Shown: positions 7,794-17,492 of the stretch, in pieces
Numbering within the stretch: position 1 is the first letter of the stretch
How the letters are laid out: every line of letters starts with the position of its first letter
Source: Alphaproteobacteria bacterium
Lineage (GTDB): Bacteria; Pseudomonadota; Alphaproteobacteria; CALKHQ01
DNA: 64,000 bases
Assembly: GCA_041396705.1 (NCBI GenBank)
Contig: JAWKYB010000007.1
Coordinates: 1-64,000, forward strand
Direction: 5' to 3'
Notes under the pieces: generated by a model
Databases searched by the model: none
What the model was told of the DNA's origin: nothing
Seen by the model: only the letters and a program-made list of their open reading frames with translations
Made by a program: the position numbers and the translations under genes

Positions 7794-9107
7794 TCAACCC
7801 GCCCGGCGCACGCGTTCCGTGCGGCGCACCGCCAGTTCGCGCGGCGACAGCCGGGCCGCGGCCAGCTGGCCGTCGATGTGCCGGCCCTGGAACAGGTGCA
7901 CGCCGTATTCCTGGCCCAGTGCCATCGCCGCCGAGCTGTCGCAGTTGTAGAACACGAAGCGGCTGGGGTCGTTGCGCTTGACGTGGTCGCCGAAGGCGCC
8001 GAGCCCGCTGCTGCGGATCTGGCGGATGGCGGCCTGGTCGGCCGAGAACTTGACGAAGTCGACGCCGAGACGGCCGCGGTCGACGAAGGGCAGCGACAGG
8101 TGGTCGACCCCGTCCAGGCAGACGCGATAGCCGCGGCCGACCAGCATGTCGCGGGCGAAGGCGAAGGCGCGCAGGTCGGCCATCACGTCGCCGAAGTCGA
8201 GCTCGATCAGGATCGAGCCGCGGCCGGTGCCGGGAAAGGCCTCGTCGAAGCTCAGGAAGTCCTGGCTCAGCAGGGTGGCCACGTTCAGGTTCAGCGCCAC
8301 GTGATGGCGCACCTGCGAATCGTCGTGGTGCAGCACCACGTTCAGCACCCTTGCGTCGAAATTCTCCACCAGCCGGCGATACAGCCAGCGGCAGGCGCGG
8401 ATGTCGTGGCGCGGCATCATCACCGCGGCGATGTCGTCGATGGTGAAGAACAGCTCGTGATAGACCACCTTCAGCGCGCCGTCGTGGGTGGCGGCGCAGA
8501 TCGGCTGGCGCCTGAGCGCGCTCGACAGGTCGGCGCGGCGCACATGGGTCTCGAGCTGGCCGAGCAGGTCCGGCGTCAGCGGCAGCTTGCGCCCGCGGCG
8601 GCTGCGGCCCGGCTCGGCCGGCTGGCCGAAGGAATCGCGGTCGGCCTCGCCGCGGCCGAGCTCGCGCTGGGCGGTGGCGCGGATCTGCTCGCAATGGTCG
8701 ACGAACAGCGGCAGGTCGTAGTCGAGGTCGAAATAGGTGACGAAGGCGTTGTCGCCGGAGCCCTGGATCTGGGCGATCGGATCGTCGGGGAACAGGTAGC
8801 GGATCTTCAGCACCGCATGCTCGACGTCGCGCGGCTGCGCGTCCCTGGCGACGAAGACGATGTCGCGGTTGCCGAGCAGGAAGGTGCGGCCGTCGAACAC
8901 CCGGGCATGGGCGTTGAAGTTGGCGATCGCGACGTTGAGATATTCCGGCCGGCGGCTTTGCGGCGACAGACGCGACAGGTGGATATGCGCGGCGATCCGG
9001 CCCGGCGACGGGTCCGGCAGGCGCAGGGCATAGTCGACCAGCTGGTCTTCGGCGCCGGGCCGCGGCTGGACGATCGGCGCGGGCGTCGGTTCGGGCTGCA
9101 GGGCCAT
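7794..9107 (-). CDS. degenerate EAL-domain protein, probably without phosphodiesterase activity
   Basis: About 437 residues with a C-terminal domain (about 215-430) resembling EAL (c-di-GMP phosphodiesterase) domains: VVYHELFFTID stands where the EAL signature would be, followed by HHVALNLNVATLLSQDFL, ILIELDFGDV, GRGYRVCLDGVD and LGVDFVKFS. The Glu-Ala-Leu triplet and several metal ligands are absent, so I infer a binding or scaffolding role. The N-terminal ~200 residues are a family-specific region (YLNVAIANFNAHARVFDGRTFLL) that I do not recognise by name. ATG at 9107 is preferred; a TTG at 9152 is possible. It converges with the GNAT gene with a two-base gap. Confidence 0.8.
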   Translation of the reverse strand: MALQPEPTPAPIVQPRPGAEDQLVDYALRLPDPSPGRIAAHIHLSRLSPQSRRPEYLNVAIANFNAHARVFDGRTFLLGNRDIVFVARDAQPRDVEHAVLKIRYLFPDDPIAQIQGSGDNAFVTYFDLDYDLPLFVDHCEQIRATAQRELGRGEADRDSFGQPAEPGRSRRGRKLPLTPDLLGQLETHVRRADLSSALRRQPICAATHDGALKVVYHELFFTIDDIAAVMMPRHDIRACRWLYRRLVENFDARVLNVVLHHDDSQVRHHVALNLNVATLLSQDFLSFDEAFPGTGRGSILIELDFGDVMADLRAFAFARDMLVGRGYRVCLDGVDHLSLPFVDRGRLGVDFVKFSADQAAIRQIRSSGLGAFGDHVKRNDPSRFVFYNCDSSAAMALGQEYGVHLFQGRHIDGQLAAARLSPRELAVRRTERVRRAG

Positions 9108-9194
9108 GTTCGCTCGGGAAATCCTCGAAAATCCGAGCGGATCATGCCGCAAACAGGATGAATCAAGCGTAAAGCGCGGCGCGCCTGCGCCGCG

Positions 9195-9612
9195 TCAGGG
9201 CCGGCCCTGCGCGCGGCGATAGGCGTCCAGCAGGTCGGTCACCGCGACGCCGTCGATCGGTCATCCCGTCCAGATGGCAGTCGCGGATTGCCGCGCCGGC
9301 CAGGTTGGCCCCCGCGATGGTCAGCCCGCTCAGGTTGGCGTGGCCGATGCTGACGCCGCTGAGATTGACGTCGTGGAAGGCGGCGCCGGACAGGTTGATG
9401 TCGGTGAAGCGGGCGTGGGAAAGCCTCACGTTGTTGAAGCTGGCGGACGCCAGATTGCAGTCGTCGAAGCTGGCCCCGGTCATCACCGCATGGAAGCGGG
9501 CGCCGTCGAGGTTGACGGCGTCGAACTGCGCGCCGGCCATGTCGGCGCGGGCGAACACCGCCTCGCGGTAGCGCGGGTCCGGGAACGGGTTGCGGTCGCT
9601 GTCGCCGGCCAT
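9195..9612 (-). CDS. pentapeptide-repeat protein (frameshifted as sequenced)
   Basis: The body is a run of about 17 A(N/D)LXX-type five-residue repeats (ARFHAV, ASFDDC, ASFNNV, ARFTDI, AAFHDV, ANLSGL, ANLAGA), which should fold into a right-handed quadrilateral beta helix. Near 9258 one extra base pushes the frame into arginine-rich nonsense that runs on to 9163. Removing it restores a natural end, IDGVAVTDLLDAYRRAQGRP, and a TGA at 9195-9197, giving about 138 residues. The ATG at 9612 is the likely start. It lies downstream of acs on the same strand. No function can be assigned beyond the repeat class. Confidence 0.78.
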
Positions 9613-9700
9613 CGGGCGCCTCCGGCCGGCGCGGTTGCGGGATCGCCGCCCGTGCGTCCGGCCGGCCCGGCACGCACGGGCGCAGGCGGTGCCCCCGGCC

Positions 9701-11662
<1,962 letters not shown>

Positions 11663-11782
11663 GGTCTGTTTCCGCCCCTCAGTCCGCCGCCTGGCCCGGC
11701 GGCTTCTTGTCCATGCGCCGCATTCTTGCCGGCCGGGACGCACCGTTGCAAGCCGGCGGCGGCCGGCCTGCGGCCATCGGCG

Positions 11783-12484
11783 CTATTCGGCGCCGGCACC
11801 GCCGGCGGGTGGGCGCGGCCCGAAGATCGCGCTGCCGACGCGCACATGGGTGGCGCCCTGCTGGATCGCGATCTCGTAGTCGCCGCTCATGCCCATGCTC
11901 AGCCACGGCAGGCCGTGCCGGCGGCCGAGCTCGGCCAGGAAGGCGAAGAACGGCGCCGGCTCCGCGTCCGCCGGCGGAATGCACATCAGCCCGCGCAGCG
12001 GCAGGCCGAGCTCGTCGCGGCACAGGCGGATCAGGTCGCCGGCCTCCTCCGGCGCCGCGCCGGCCTTCTGCGGCTCGCGGCCGACGTTGACCTGGACCAG
12101 GATCTCCGGCGCCCGGCCGTCCGTCGCGCACGCCGCCGCGATCGCCCGCGCCAGCCTGGGCCGGTCCACCGACTCGATCACGTCGAACAGGCCGACCGCC
12201 TGGCGCACCTTGTTGGTCTGCAGCGGGCCGATCAGGTGCAGGCGCAGGTCGGCAAAGCGCGCGCGCAGGCCGGGATATTTCGCGGCGGCCTCCTGCACCC
12301 GGTTCTCGCCGAACACCCGCTGGCCGGCGGCGCAGGCCTCCGCCACCGCCTCGGCCGCTGCCGTCTTCGCCACCGCGACCAGCGTGACCGCGCCGGCCGG
12401 GCGCCCGCTGTCCGCCGCCGCCGCCTCGATTCGATTGCGGACGGCGGCCAGCCGCTGTGCTATGGATACGGGGTCGACAGGCAT
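11783..12484 (-). CDS. YggS/PLPBP-family pyridoxal phosphate homeostasis protein
   Basis: About 233 residues of the YggS/PROSC family, a single-domain alanine-racemase-like barrel that carries PLP and balances B6 vitamers and amino acid pools. The PLP Lys lies in TLVAVAKT; FGENRVQEA, LHLIGPLQTNK, QVNVGREPQK, GLMCIPP and LSMGMSGDYEIAI...ATHVRVGSAIFG follow in the standard order. ATG at 12484 has GGGAG nine bases upstream; another ATG at 12520 (AGGG upstream) would add 12 residues. It is divergent from the porin pair; the next gene on its strand is acs, 120 bases on. Confidence 0.93.
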   Translation of the reverse strand: MPVDPVSIAQRLAAVRNRIEAAAADSGRPAGAVTLVAVAKTAAAEAVAEACAAGQRVFGENRVQEAAAKYPGLRARFADLRLHLIGPLQTNKVRQAVGLFDVIESVDRPRLARAIAAACATDGRAPEILVQVNVGREPQKAGAAPEEAGDLIRLCRDELGLPLRGLMCIPPADAEPAPFFAFLAELGRRHGLPWLSMGMSGDYEIAIQQGATHVRVGSAIFGPRPPAGGAGAE

Positions 12485-12670
12485 CGCAGAGGCTCCCACG
12501 GGCGTCGGAATGGTTACCATAGCGGCACCCTGATCTGTGGCAAAAGCGTCACGGCATTTAGCCCGCCGGGCAATTATCCCGAAATATCAAAGCATCGTGG
12601 GGCCATTCCTCACACTGTTGCACAAAAGCCGCATTGGCCGAAAAATGTTGCCGTTCAGCCACTCCGATGA

Positions 12671-12700
12671 TTGTGACGGTTAAGGCTTTTGGTGTTCTAT
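12671..12700 (+). promoter_or_regulatory. possible sigma70-type promoter of the first porin gene
   Basis: TTGTGA at 12671-12676 and TTCTAT at 12695-12700, 18 bases apart, in the AT-richer part of the 316-base gap between the divergent PLP-protein gene and the porin. This is a motif reading only; no start site is known. Confidence 0.35.
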
Positions 12701-12760
12701 GCTCGCGGATGACGCCGCGGACCACCCTAGGCCGGAGCGCGTTGCCAAGGACTGCTTGGG

Positions 12761-12777
12761 GGACCTCGGCGAGGTCC
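12761..12777 (+). promoter_or_regulatory. perfect stem-loop in the porin mRNA leader
   Basis: GGACCTC-GGC-GAGGTCC, a perfect 7-bp stem with a three-base loop, ends eight bases before the GGAGG ribosome site (about 12785-12790). In a porin mRNA such a hairpin could stabilise the 5' end or affect ribosome access. It is missing from the second porin copy, whose upstream DNA is unrelated. Confidence 0.45.
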
Positions 12778-12800
12778 GAGTAATCGGAGGTTGGACAGTT

Positions 12801-13970
12801 ATGAAGAAGACCCTGCTTTCCAGCTCGGCGATTGCTGGCGCGGCGCTGCTGGCTGCGCCAGTGGCGACGCCGGCGTTCGCGGGCACTCCCGAAGTTGGCG
12901 ACAACTTCACCGTCACGATCGGCGGCTCGATGCGTTTCTCGGTCCTGGCGTTCGACCAGGACGTCCGCACCGGCCGCGGCCGCGGCTATCGCTTCTCGAC
13001 CGATGAGGCCGAGGTGAAGTTCGCCGCCGGCGGCGTCGCGGACAACGGCCTCGAGTACGGCTTCGAGATGGAACTGCAGACGCAGACCAACGACGCGGCC
13101 AACTCGGACGAGACCTGGGCCTATCTGCGCGGCAACTGGGGCGAAGTGAACCTGGGCGACCAGGACGACGCGGCCGACCGCATGGCGATCGGCGGCGAGG
13201 ACGCGATGCCGGGTCGCGGCGGCTATGACGGCGCGGTCGGCGACGTCTTCAACCTGCCGACCTCGGGCTTCGGCGGCCCCGGCGCGACCTTCACCGGCGA
13301 CGCGACCAAGGCGACCTACTTCAGCCCGCGCTTCTACGGCTTCCAGATCGGCGCGTCGTGGACTCCGGACACCAACCACGCTGGCGGCGCCGCGATCGCC
13401 GACAACGACACCTCGTTCGAGAACGTGGCGTCGGGCGGCCTGAACTTCTCCGAGGAGTTCAACGGCTTCGGCGTGATCCTGGCCGGTACTGTGGCCTATT
13501 CCGACTCGCCGGAGATCGTCGGCGCGCTGGGCAGCACCGTCGGCGCCGATGTCGGCGACGCCTGGCAGTGGCAGGTCGGTGCCCTGTTCTCCTATGCCGG
13601 CTTCCAGCTCGGCGGCGCCTGGGGCGGCGGCGACAACCTGACCGCTACCCTGGTCAACGCGACCGCCGGCATCGTTGCCGACACCGGCCAGTGGTACGAC
13701 GTCGGCCTCAGCTACTCGACCGGCCCGTGGAAGGTCGGCGGCGGCGCCTTCTGGTCGTCGGCCGAGAACAACGGCGGCGGCGTGCAGGGCCCGGACACCG
13801 ACGTGGCGATCTACTCGATCGGCGGCAACTACAAGGTTGCGCCCGGCATGGAGATCGCGACCGACGTGAACTTCGTCGAGGTCGACAACCGCAACCGTTC
13901 GCTGACCGCGGCCGGTGCGCAGAACAACGACGGCACCGTTTTCGTGTTCTCGACCATCTTCAGCTTCTGA
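12801..13970 (+). CDS. outer-membrane porin, copy 1
   Basis: 389 residues. Signal peptide MKKTLLSSSAIAGAALLAAPVATPAFA, then a beta-barrel sequence of alternating polar and aromatic residues, acidic loops and a C-terminal Phe (TIFSF), the outer-membrane sorting signal read by the BAM complex. The family is the Rhodospirillales-type general porin (SMRFSVLAFDQDVRTGRGRGYRFSTDEAEVKF). GGAGG lies just upstream of the ATG. A tandem second copy follows 281 bases downstream, nearly identical from residue ~45 to past the terminator. High-level expression is suggested by the strong ribosome site and terminator. Pore selectivity cannot be read from sequence. Confidence 0.92.
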   Translation: MKKTLLSSSAIAGAALLAAPVATPAFAGTPEVGDNFTVTIGGSMRFSVLAFDQDVRTGRGRGYRFSTDEAEVKFAAGGVADNGLEYGFEMELQTQTNDAANSDETWAYLRGNWGEVNLGDQDDAADRMAIGGEDAMPGRGGYDGAVGDVFNLPTSGFGGPGATFTGDATKATYFSPRFYGFQIGASWTPDTNHAGGAAIADNDTSFENVASGGLNFSEEFNGFGVILAGTVAYSDSPEIVGALGSTVGADVGDAWQWQVGALFSYAGFQLGGAWGGGDNLTATLVNATAGIVADTGQWYDVGLSYSTGPWKVGGGAFWSSAENNGGGVQGPDTDVAIYSIGGNYKVAPGMEIATDVNFVEVDNRNRSLTAAGAQNNDGTVFVFSTIFSF

Positions 13971-13993
13971 CGATCCCCGGATCGTCGGTACGG

Positions 13994-14022
13994 AAGGGCG
14001 GCTTCGGCCGCCCTTTCTCTTT
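13994..14022 (+). terminator. rho-independent terminator of porin copy 1
   Basis: Stem AAGGGCGGC, loop TTCG, stem GCCGCCCTT followed by a T-rich tract TTTCTCTTT, beginning 24 bases after the stop. The same element follows porin copy 2, so it was part of the duplicated segment. Confidence 0.9.
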
Positions 14023-14251
14023 GACCGTTCTTTCCGTCCGCGCCGCACGACCCGGCGCATCGCCGCCCCGGTCGGCCAGCGTGGCAACAAAGCAACAGAA
14101 TTGCCGCAAGCCGATGCCCCGGCTGCATTTCCCGCTGGAGCAACCCATTGCAATTGCATAACAGTTGGGGAAGCGGCGCCATTGCGTCGCGCCGGGCGCC
14201 AGGCGGGCGCGGCATGGCCGAGCGGGTCTCGGCTCTTGGAAGCGAATGATC

Positions 14252-15418
14252 ATGAAGCGAATCCTGCTCTCGGGTTCGGCCATTGCGGGCGTCGTGCTTG
14301 CGGCCGCACCGTTTGCCAATGTCGCCTCGGCGGGGACGCCGGAGGTCGGCGACAATTTCACCGTGAAGATCAGCGGCGACTATCGTTTCTCGGTCCTGGC
14401 GTTCGACCAGGACGTCCGCACCGGCCGCGGTCGCGGCTATCGCTTCTCGTCGGATGAGGCCGAGGTGAAGTTCGCCGCCGGCGGCGTCGCGGACAACGGC
14501 CTCGAGTACGGCTTCGAGATGGAACTGCAGACGCAGACCGACGATGGCGCCAACTCGGACGAGACCTGGGCCTATCTGCGCGGCAACTGGGGCGAAGTGA
14601 ACCTGGGCGACCAGGACGACGCGGCCGACCGCATGGCGATCGGCGGCGAGGACGCGATGCCGGGTCGCGGCGGCTATGACGGCGCGGTCGGCGACGTCTT
14701 CAACCTGCCGACCTCGGGCTTCGGCGGCCCCGGCGCGACCTTCACCGGCGACGCGACCAAGGCGACCTACTTCAGCCGCGCTTCTACGGCTTCCAGATCG
14801 GCGCGTCGTGGACCCGGACACCAACCACGCTGGCGGCGCCGCGATCGCCGACAACGACACCTCGTTCGAGAACGTGGCGTCGGGCGGCCTGAACTTCTCC
14901 GAGGAGTTCAACGGCTTCGGCGTGATCCTCGCCGGTACCGCGGCCTATTCCGACTCGCCGGAGATCGTCGGCGCGCTGGGCAGCACCGTCGGCGCCGATG
15001 TCGGCGACGCCTGGCAGTGGCAGGTCGGCGCCCTGTTCTCCTATGCCGGCTTCCAGCTCGGCGGCGCCTGGGGCGGCGGCGACAACCTGACCGCACCCTG
15101 GTCAACGCGACCGCCGGCATCGTTGCCGACACCGGCCAGTGGTACGACGTCGGCCTCAGCTACTCGACCGGCCCGTGGAAGGTCGGCGGCGGCGCCTTCT
15201 GGTCGTCGGCCGAGAACAACGGCGGCGGCGTGCAGGGCCCGGACACCGACGTGGCGATCTACTCGATCGGCGGCAACTACAAGGTTGCGCCCGGCATGGA
15301 GATCGCGACCGACGTGAACTTCGTCGAGGTCGACAACCGCAACCGTTCGCTGACCGCGGCCGGTGCGCAGAACAACGACGGCACCGTCTTCGTGTTCTCG
15401 ACCATCTTCAGCTTCTGA
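14252..15418 (+). CDS. outer-membrane porin, copy 2 (internal stretch out of frame as sequenced)
   Basis: 388 codons. The signal peptide MKRILLSGSAIAGVVLAAAPFANVASA differs from that of copy 1; from about codon 45 the gene is almost base-for-base identical to copy 1. Three single-base losses relative to copy 1, near 14776, 14813 and 15095, put codons ~176-281 out of frame (arginine-rich) before the frame is restored, so the end NRSLTAAGAQ...TIFSF is normal. If the bases are really missing, the barrel would lose its middle third; more likely they are consensus errors. ATG 14252 is preferred over 14246 because of its spacing from GGAAG. Confidence 0.85.
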   Translation: MKRILLSGSAIAGVVLAAAPFANVASAGTPEVGDNFTVKISGDYRFSVLAFDQDVRTGRGRGYRFSSDEAEVKFAAGGVADNGLEYGFEMELQTQTDDGANSDETWAYLRGNWGEVNLGDQDDAADRMAIGGEDAMPGRGGYDGAVGDVFNLPTSGFGGPGATFTGDATKATYFSRASTASRSARRGPGHQPRWRRRDRRQRHLVRERGVGRPELLRGVQRLRRDPRRYRGLFRLAGDRRRAGQHRRRRCRRRLAVAGRRPVLLCRLPARRRLGRRRQPDRTLVNATAGIVADTGQWYDVGLSYSTGPWKVGGGAFWSSAENNGGGVQGPDTDVAIYSIGGNYKVAPGMEIATDVNFVEVDNRNRSLTAAGAQNNDGTVFVFSTIFSF

Positions 15419-15441
15419 CGATCCCCGGATCGTCGGCACGG

Positions 15442-15469
15442 AAGGGCGGCTTCGGCCGCCTTTCTCTTT
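15442..15469 (+). terminator. rho-independent terminator of porin copy 2
   Basis: GGGCGGC-TTCG-GCCGCC stem followed by TTTCTCTTT, the duplicate of the terminator at 13994 with one C missing from the 3' arm. It ends the porin region before the divergent-looking but same-strand JmjC gene. Confidence 0.87.
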
Positions 15470-15550
15470 GACCGTTCTTTCCGTCCGCGCCGCCGCGTGC
15501 GGCGGCACGGCCTCTCGACAGCGCACGCCCGAATCCGCTAAGCCGCGACG

Positions 15551-16723
15551 ATGGACTTCGCCGCGCTCATCGACCCGATCGCCGTACCCGCGTTCCTGGC
15601 CGAGCGCCGGGGCAAGGCGCCGATCCACCTGGCCGACCGCACGCCGGACCTGTCCGGCATCATGTCGTGGCCGATCCTGACCGATCTGCTGAACATGACC
15701 GGGATCTGGAGCGCCGCCAGCCTGCAGCTCGCCCTCGACACCCGGCCGGTGCCGCCGGAGGCCTATTGCCGCACCGCGGTCGGCCGCGACGGCGGCCAGG
15801 TGCTGCAGCCGGACGCGGCGCGGGTGAAGCAGTTCCTGCGCCGGGGCGCCTCGCTGGTGGTCAACGACATCGACAGCCTGACCCCGGGCCTGCGTGCCCT
15901 GGCCGGCGCGATGGAGCGCGCCCTCGGCGGCAAGGTGCAGGCCAATCTCTACTGCTCCTGGGCCGGGCACCAGGCCTTCGACAGCCACTTCGACACCCAC
16001 GAGGTCTATGCCCTGCACGTCGCCGGCGAGAAGCGCTGGCGGGTCTACGAGGGCCGGGTCGCATGGCCGATCGCCCACCCGACCTACAAGACGCTGGACC
16101 AGGCCTATCACGCGCGCACCCGCGGCGCCGTGCTGATGGAGCCGACGCTGCGGCCCGGCGACCTGCTGTACCTGCCGCGCGGCCAGTATCACGACGCGCT
16201 GGCGGCCAGCCCCGGCACCATCCACATCGCCTTCGGCGTCACCTATCCGATCGGCCTCGACGTCGCCCAGCTGCTGCTCGACTACGCGCTGCGCGACCCG
16301 GCCCTGCGCATGGACCTGCCGGCCGCCGAGGCCGGCGCCGCCGCGCTGGCCGAACGCGCCGCCGCGGTCGCCGACGCGCTGGCCGGCGCGGCGCGGGCGC
16401 CCGAATTCCTGGCCGGGCTCGACCGCTTCCGCGCCGCCTTCCACTACGACCGCGGCGGCTTCGACCTGCCGGCGGACGCCGCCGCGCGCTACAGCCCCCG
16501 GCCGGGCCTGAGCATCCGGGCCGAGCGCGACCGCGCCGTGCTGGCCGGGCCCAGCGGCGCCGCGCCGATTCCGCCGGGGCTGGAGGACATGGTCGGCTGG
16601 GTGCTGGGCCAGAGCGCCTTCACCGAGGCCGGCTTGTCGGCCGCCTTCCCAGACCGGCCGGCTGCTGATATCAAGCGCTTTCTCGGCGACATGCAGAAGA
16701 TGCGCGTCGTCGAGCCGGCTTAG
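15551..16723 (+). CDS. JmjC/cupin-4 domain 2-oxoglutarate oxygenase-like protein
   Basis: 390 residues related to the JmjC ribosomal-oxygenase group (YcfD/RoxA, MINA53, NO66), which hydroxylate ribosomal proteins using Fe(II) and 2-oxoglutarate. The iron ligands are visible as H146-x-D148 in DSHFDTHEVYALHVAGEKRW and H214 in PRGQYHDAL. The double-stranded beta helix spans about 85-235; a helical dimerisation/winged C-terminal part follows, ending FLGDMQKMRVVEPA. ATG at 15551 is the only good start. It stands alone after the porins. The substrate is not known, and many bacterial homologues are uncharacterised. Confidence 0.83.
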   Translation: MDFAALIDPIAVPAFLAERRGKAPIHLADRTPDLSGIMSWPILTDLLNMTGIWSAASLQLALDTRPVPPEAYCRTAVGRDGGQVLQPDAARVKQFLRRGASLVVNDIDSLTPGLRALAGAMERALGGKVQANLYCSWAGHQAFDSHFDTHEVYALHVAGEKRWRVYEGRVAWPIAHPTYKTLDQAYHARTRGAVLMEPTLRPGDLLYLPRGQYHDALAASPGTIHIAFGVTYPIGLDVAQLLLDYALRDPALRMDLPAAEAGAAALAERAAAVADALAGAARAPEFLAGLDRFRAAFHYDRGGFDLPADAAARYSPRPGLSIRAERDRAVLAGPSGAAPIPPGLEDMVGWVLGQSAFTEAGLSAAFPDRPAADIKRFLGDMQKMRVVEPA

Positions 16724-16845
16724 GCAGCCGGCGGGCGCATCGGCCGCATGCCGGTGCCGCCTTTTGGCCACAATCCCGGCGATGCTGGGCTGGTCCGCCC
16801 GCGCCGCACGGCCGGGCGACGCTTGGAGACGGGGGATAACGAGGG

Positions 16846-17367
16846 ATGCGATCGGCGACTTCTGCGATCGGCGCGATCGGGCTGCTGCTGCTGGCCCAGG
16901 CCTGTTCGGACAACCCGAACGTCACCATCGATCGCGACCTGCGCACCACCGAGGAACGGCGCGACGACGTCGGCCAGCTGTTCGGCGGCGACATCGTGCT
17001 GTTCTCCACCGCGCCCGACCGCGACGTCGATGGCGGCGAGACCGGGGTCGCGGTCAACAGCTATCTCTGGCGCGCCTCGCTCGACACGGTGTCGTTCATG
17101 CCGATCAGCAGCGCCGACCCGTTCGGCGGCGTCATCCTGACCGACTGGTATACGCCGCCGGAATCGCCGGAGGAGCGCTTCAAGCTCAACGTCTTCGTGC
17201 TGACCCGCCAGCTGCGCGCCGACGGCGTGCGGGTGTCGGTGTTCAAGCAGAGCCGGGATGCCAGCGGCGAGTGGGTCGACGCCGCGGTCGACACCGGCAC
17301 CGGCACCGCGATCGAGGACGCGATCCTCAGCCGCGCCCGCCAGCTGCGCGTCGCCACCGCCGGCTGA
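16846..17367 (+). CDS. DUF3576-family lipoprotein
   Basis: 173 residues. An N-terminal hydrophobic run ends in the lipobox LAQAC (Cys20), so this should be an acylated periplasmic lipoprotein. The rest (VNSYLWRASLDTVSFMPISSADPFGGVILTDWY, RFKLNVFVLTRQLRADGVRVSVFK) is the DUF3576 family, which in alphaproteobacteria sits regularly just upstream of leuS and lptE, as here. This suggests a role connected with outer-membrane assembly, but no function is established. ATG at 16846 has GAGGG directly upstream. Confidence 0.88.
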   Translation: MRSATSAIGAIGLLLLAQACSDNPNVTIDRDLRTTEERRDDVGQLFGGDIVLFSTAPDRDVDGGETGVAVNSYLWRASLDTVSFMPISSADPFGGVILTDWYTPPESPEERFKLNVFVLTRQLRADGVRVSVFKQSRDASGEWVDAAVDTGTGTAIEDAILSRARQLRVATAG

Positions 17368-17492
17368 GCCGGCGGCCGGCGCGCCGGGCGAAGCCGCGAT
17401 CGGGACTGGCCGCACCCGGCCAATTTCGCTAAACACAGGCGATCTTCCACCCGCCTGCGCCGCCCGCGCGGCGCCAAGGTGCAGCCCCGCCG

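Larger units (their letters stand above)
12934..15495. repeat. tandem duplication of ~1.1 kb (porin body plus terminator)
   Basis: Segments 12934-14047 and about 14385-15495 match almost perfectly, offset by 1451 bases. They cover the mature porin from about residue 45, the stop, the terminator and about 25 bases beyond. The leaders, signal peptides and first ~20 mature codons are clearly diverged. That pattern (old paralogues with homogenised bodies) points to gene conversion between neighbouring copies. Confidence 0.9.

Noticed and set aside
9163..9260. Arginine-rich C-terminus of the pentapeptide-repeat protein
   Set aside because: Deleting one base restores a natural ending and stop, so this tail is a frameshift product.
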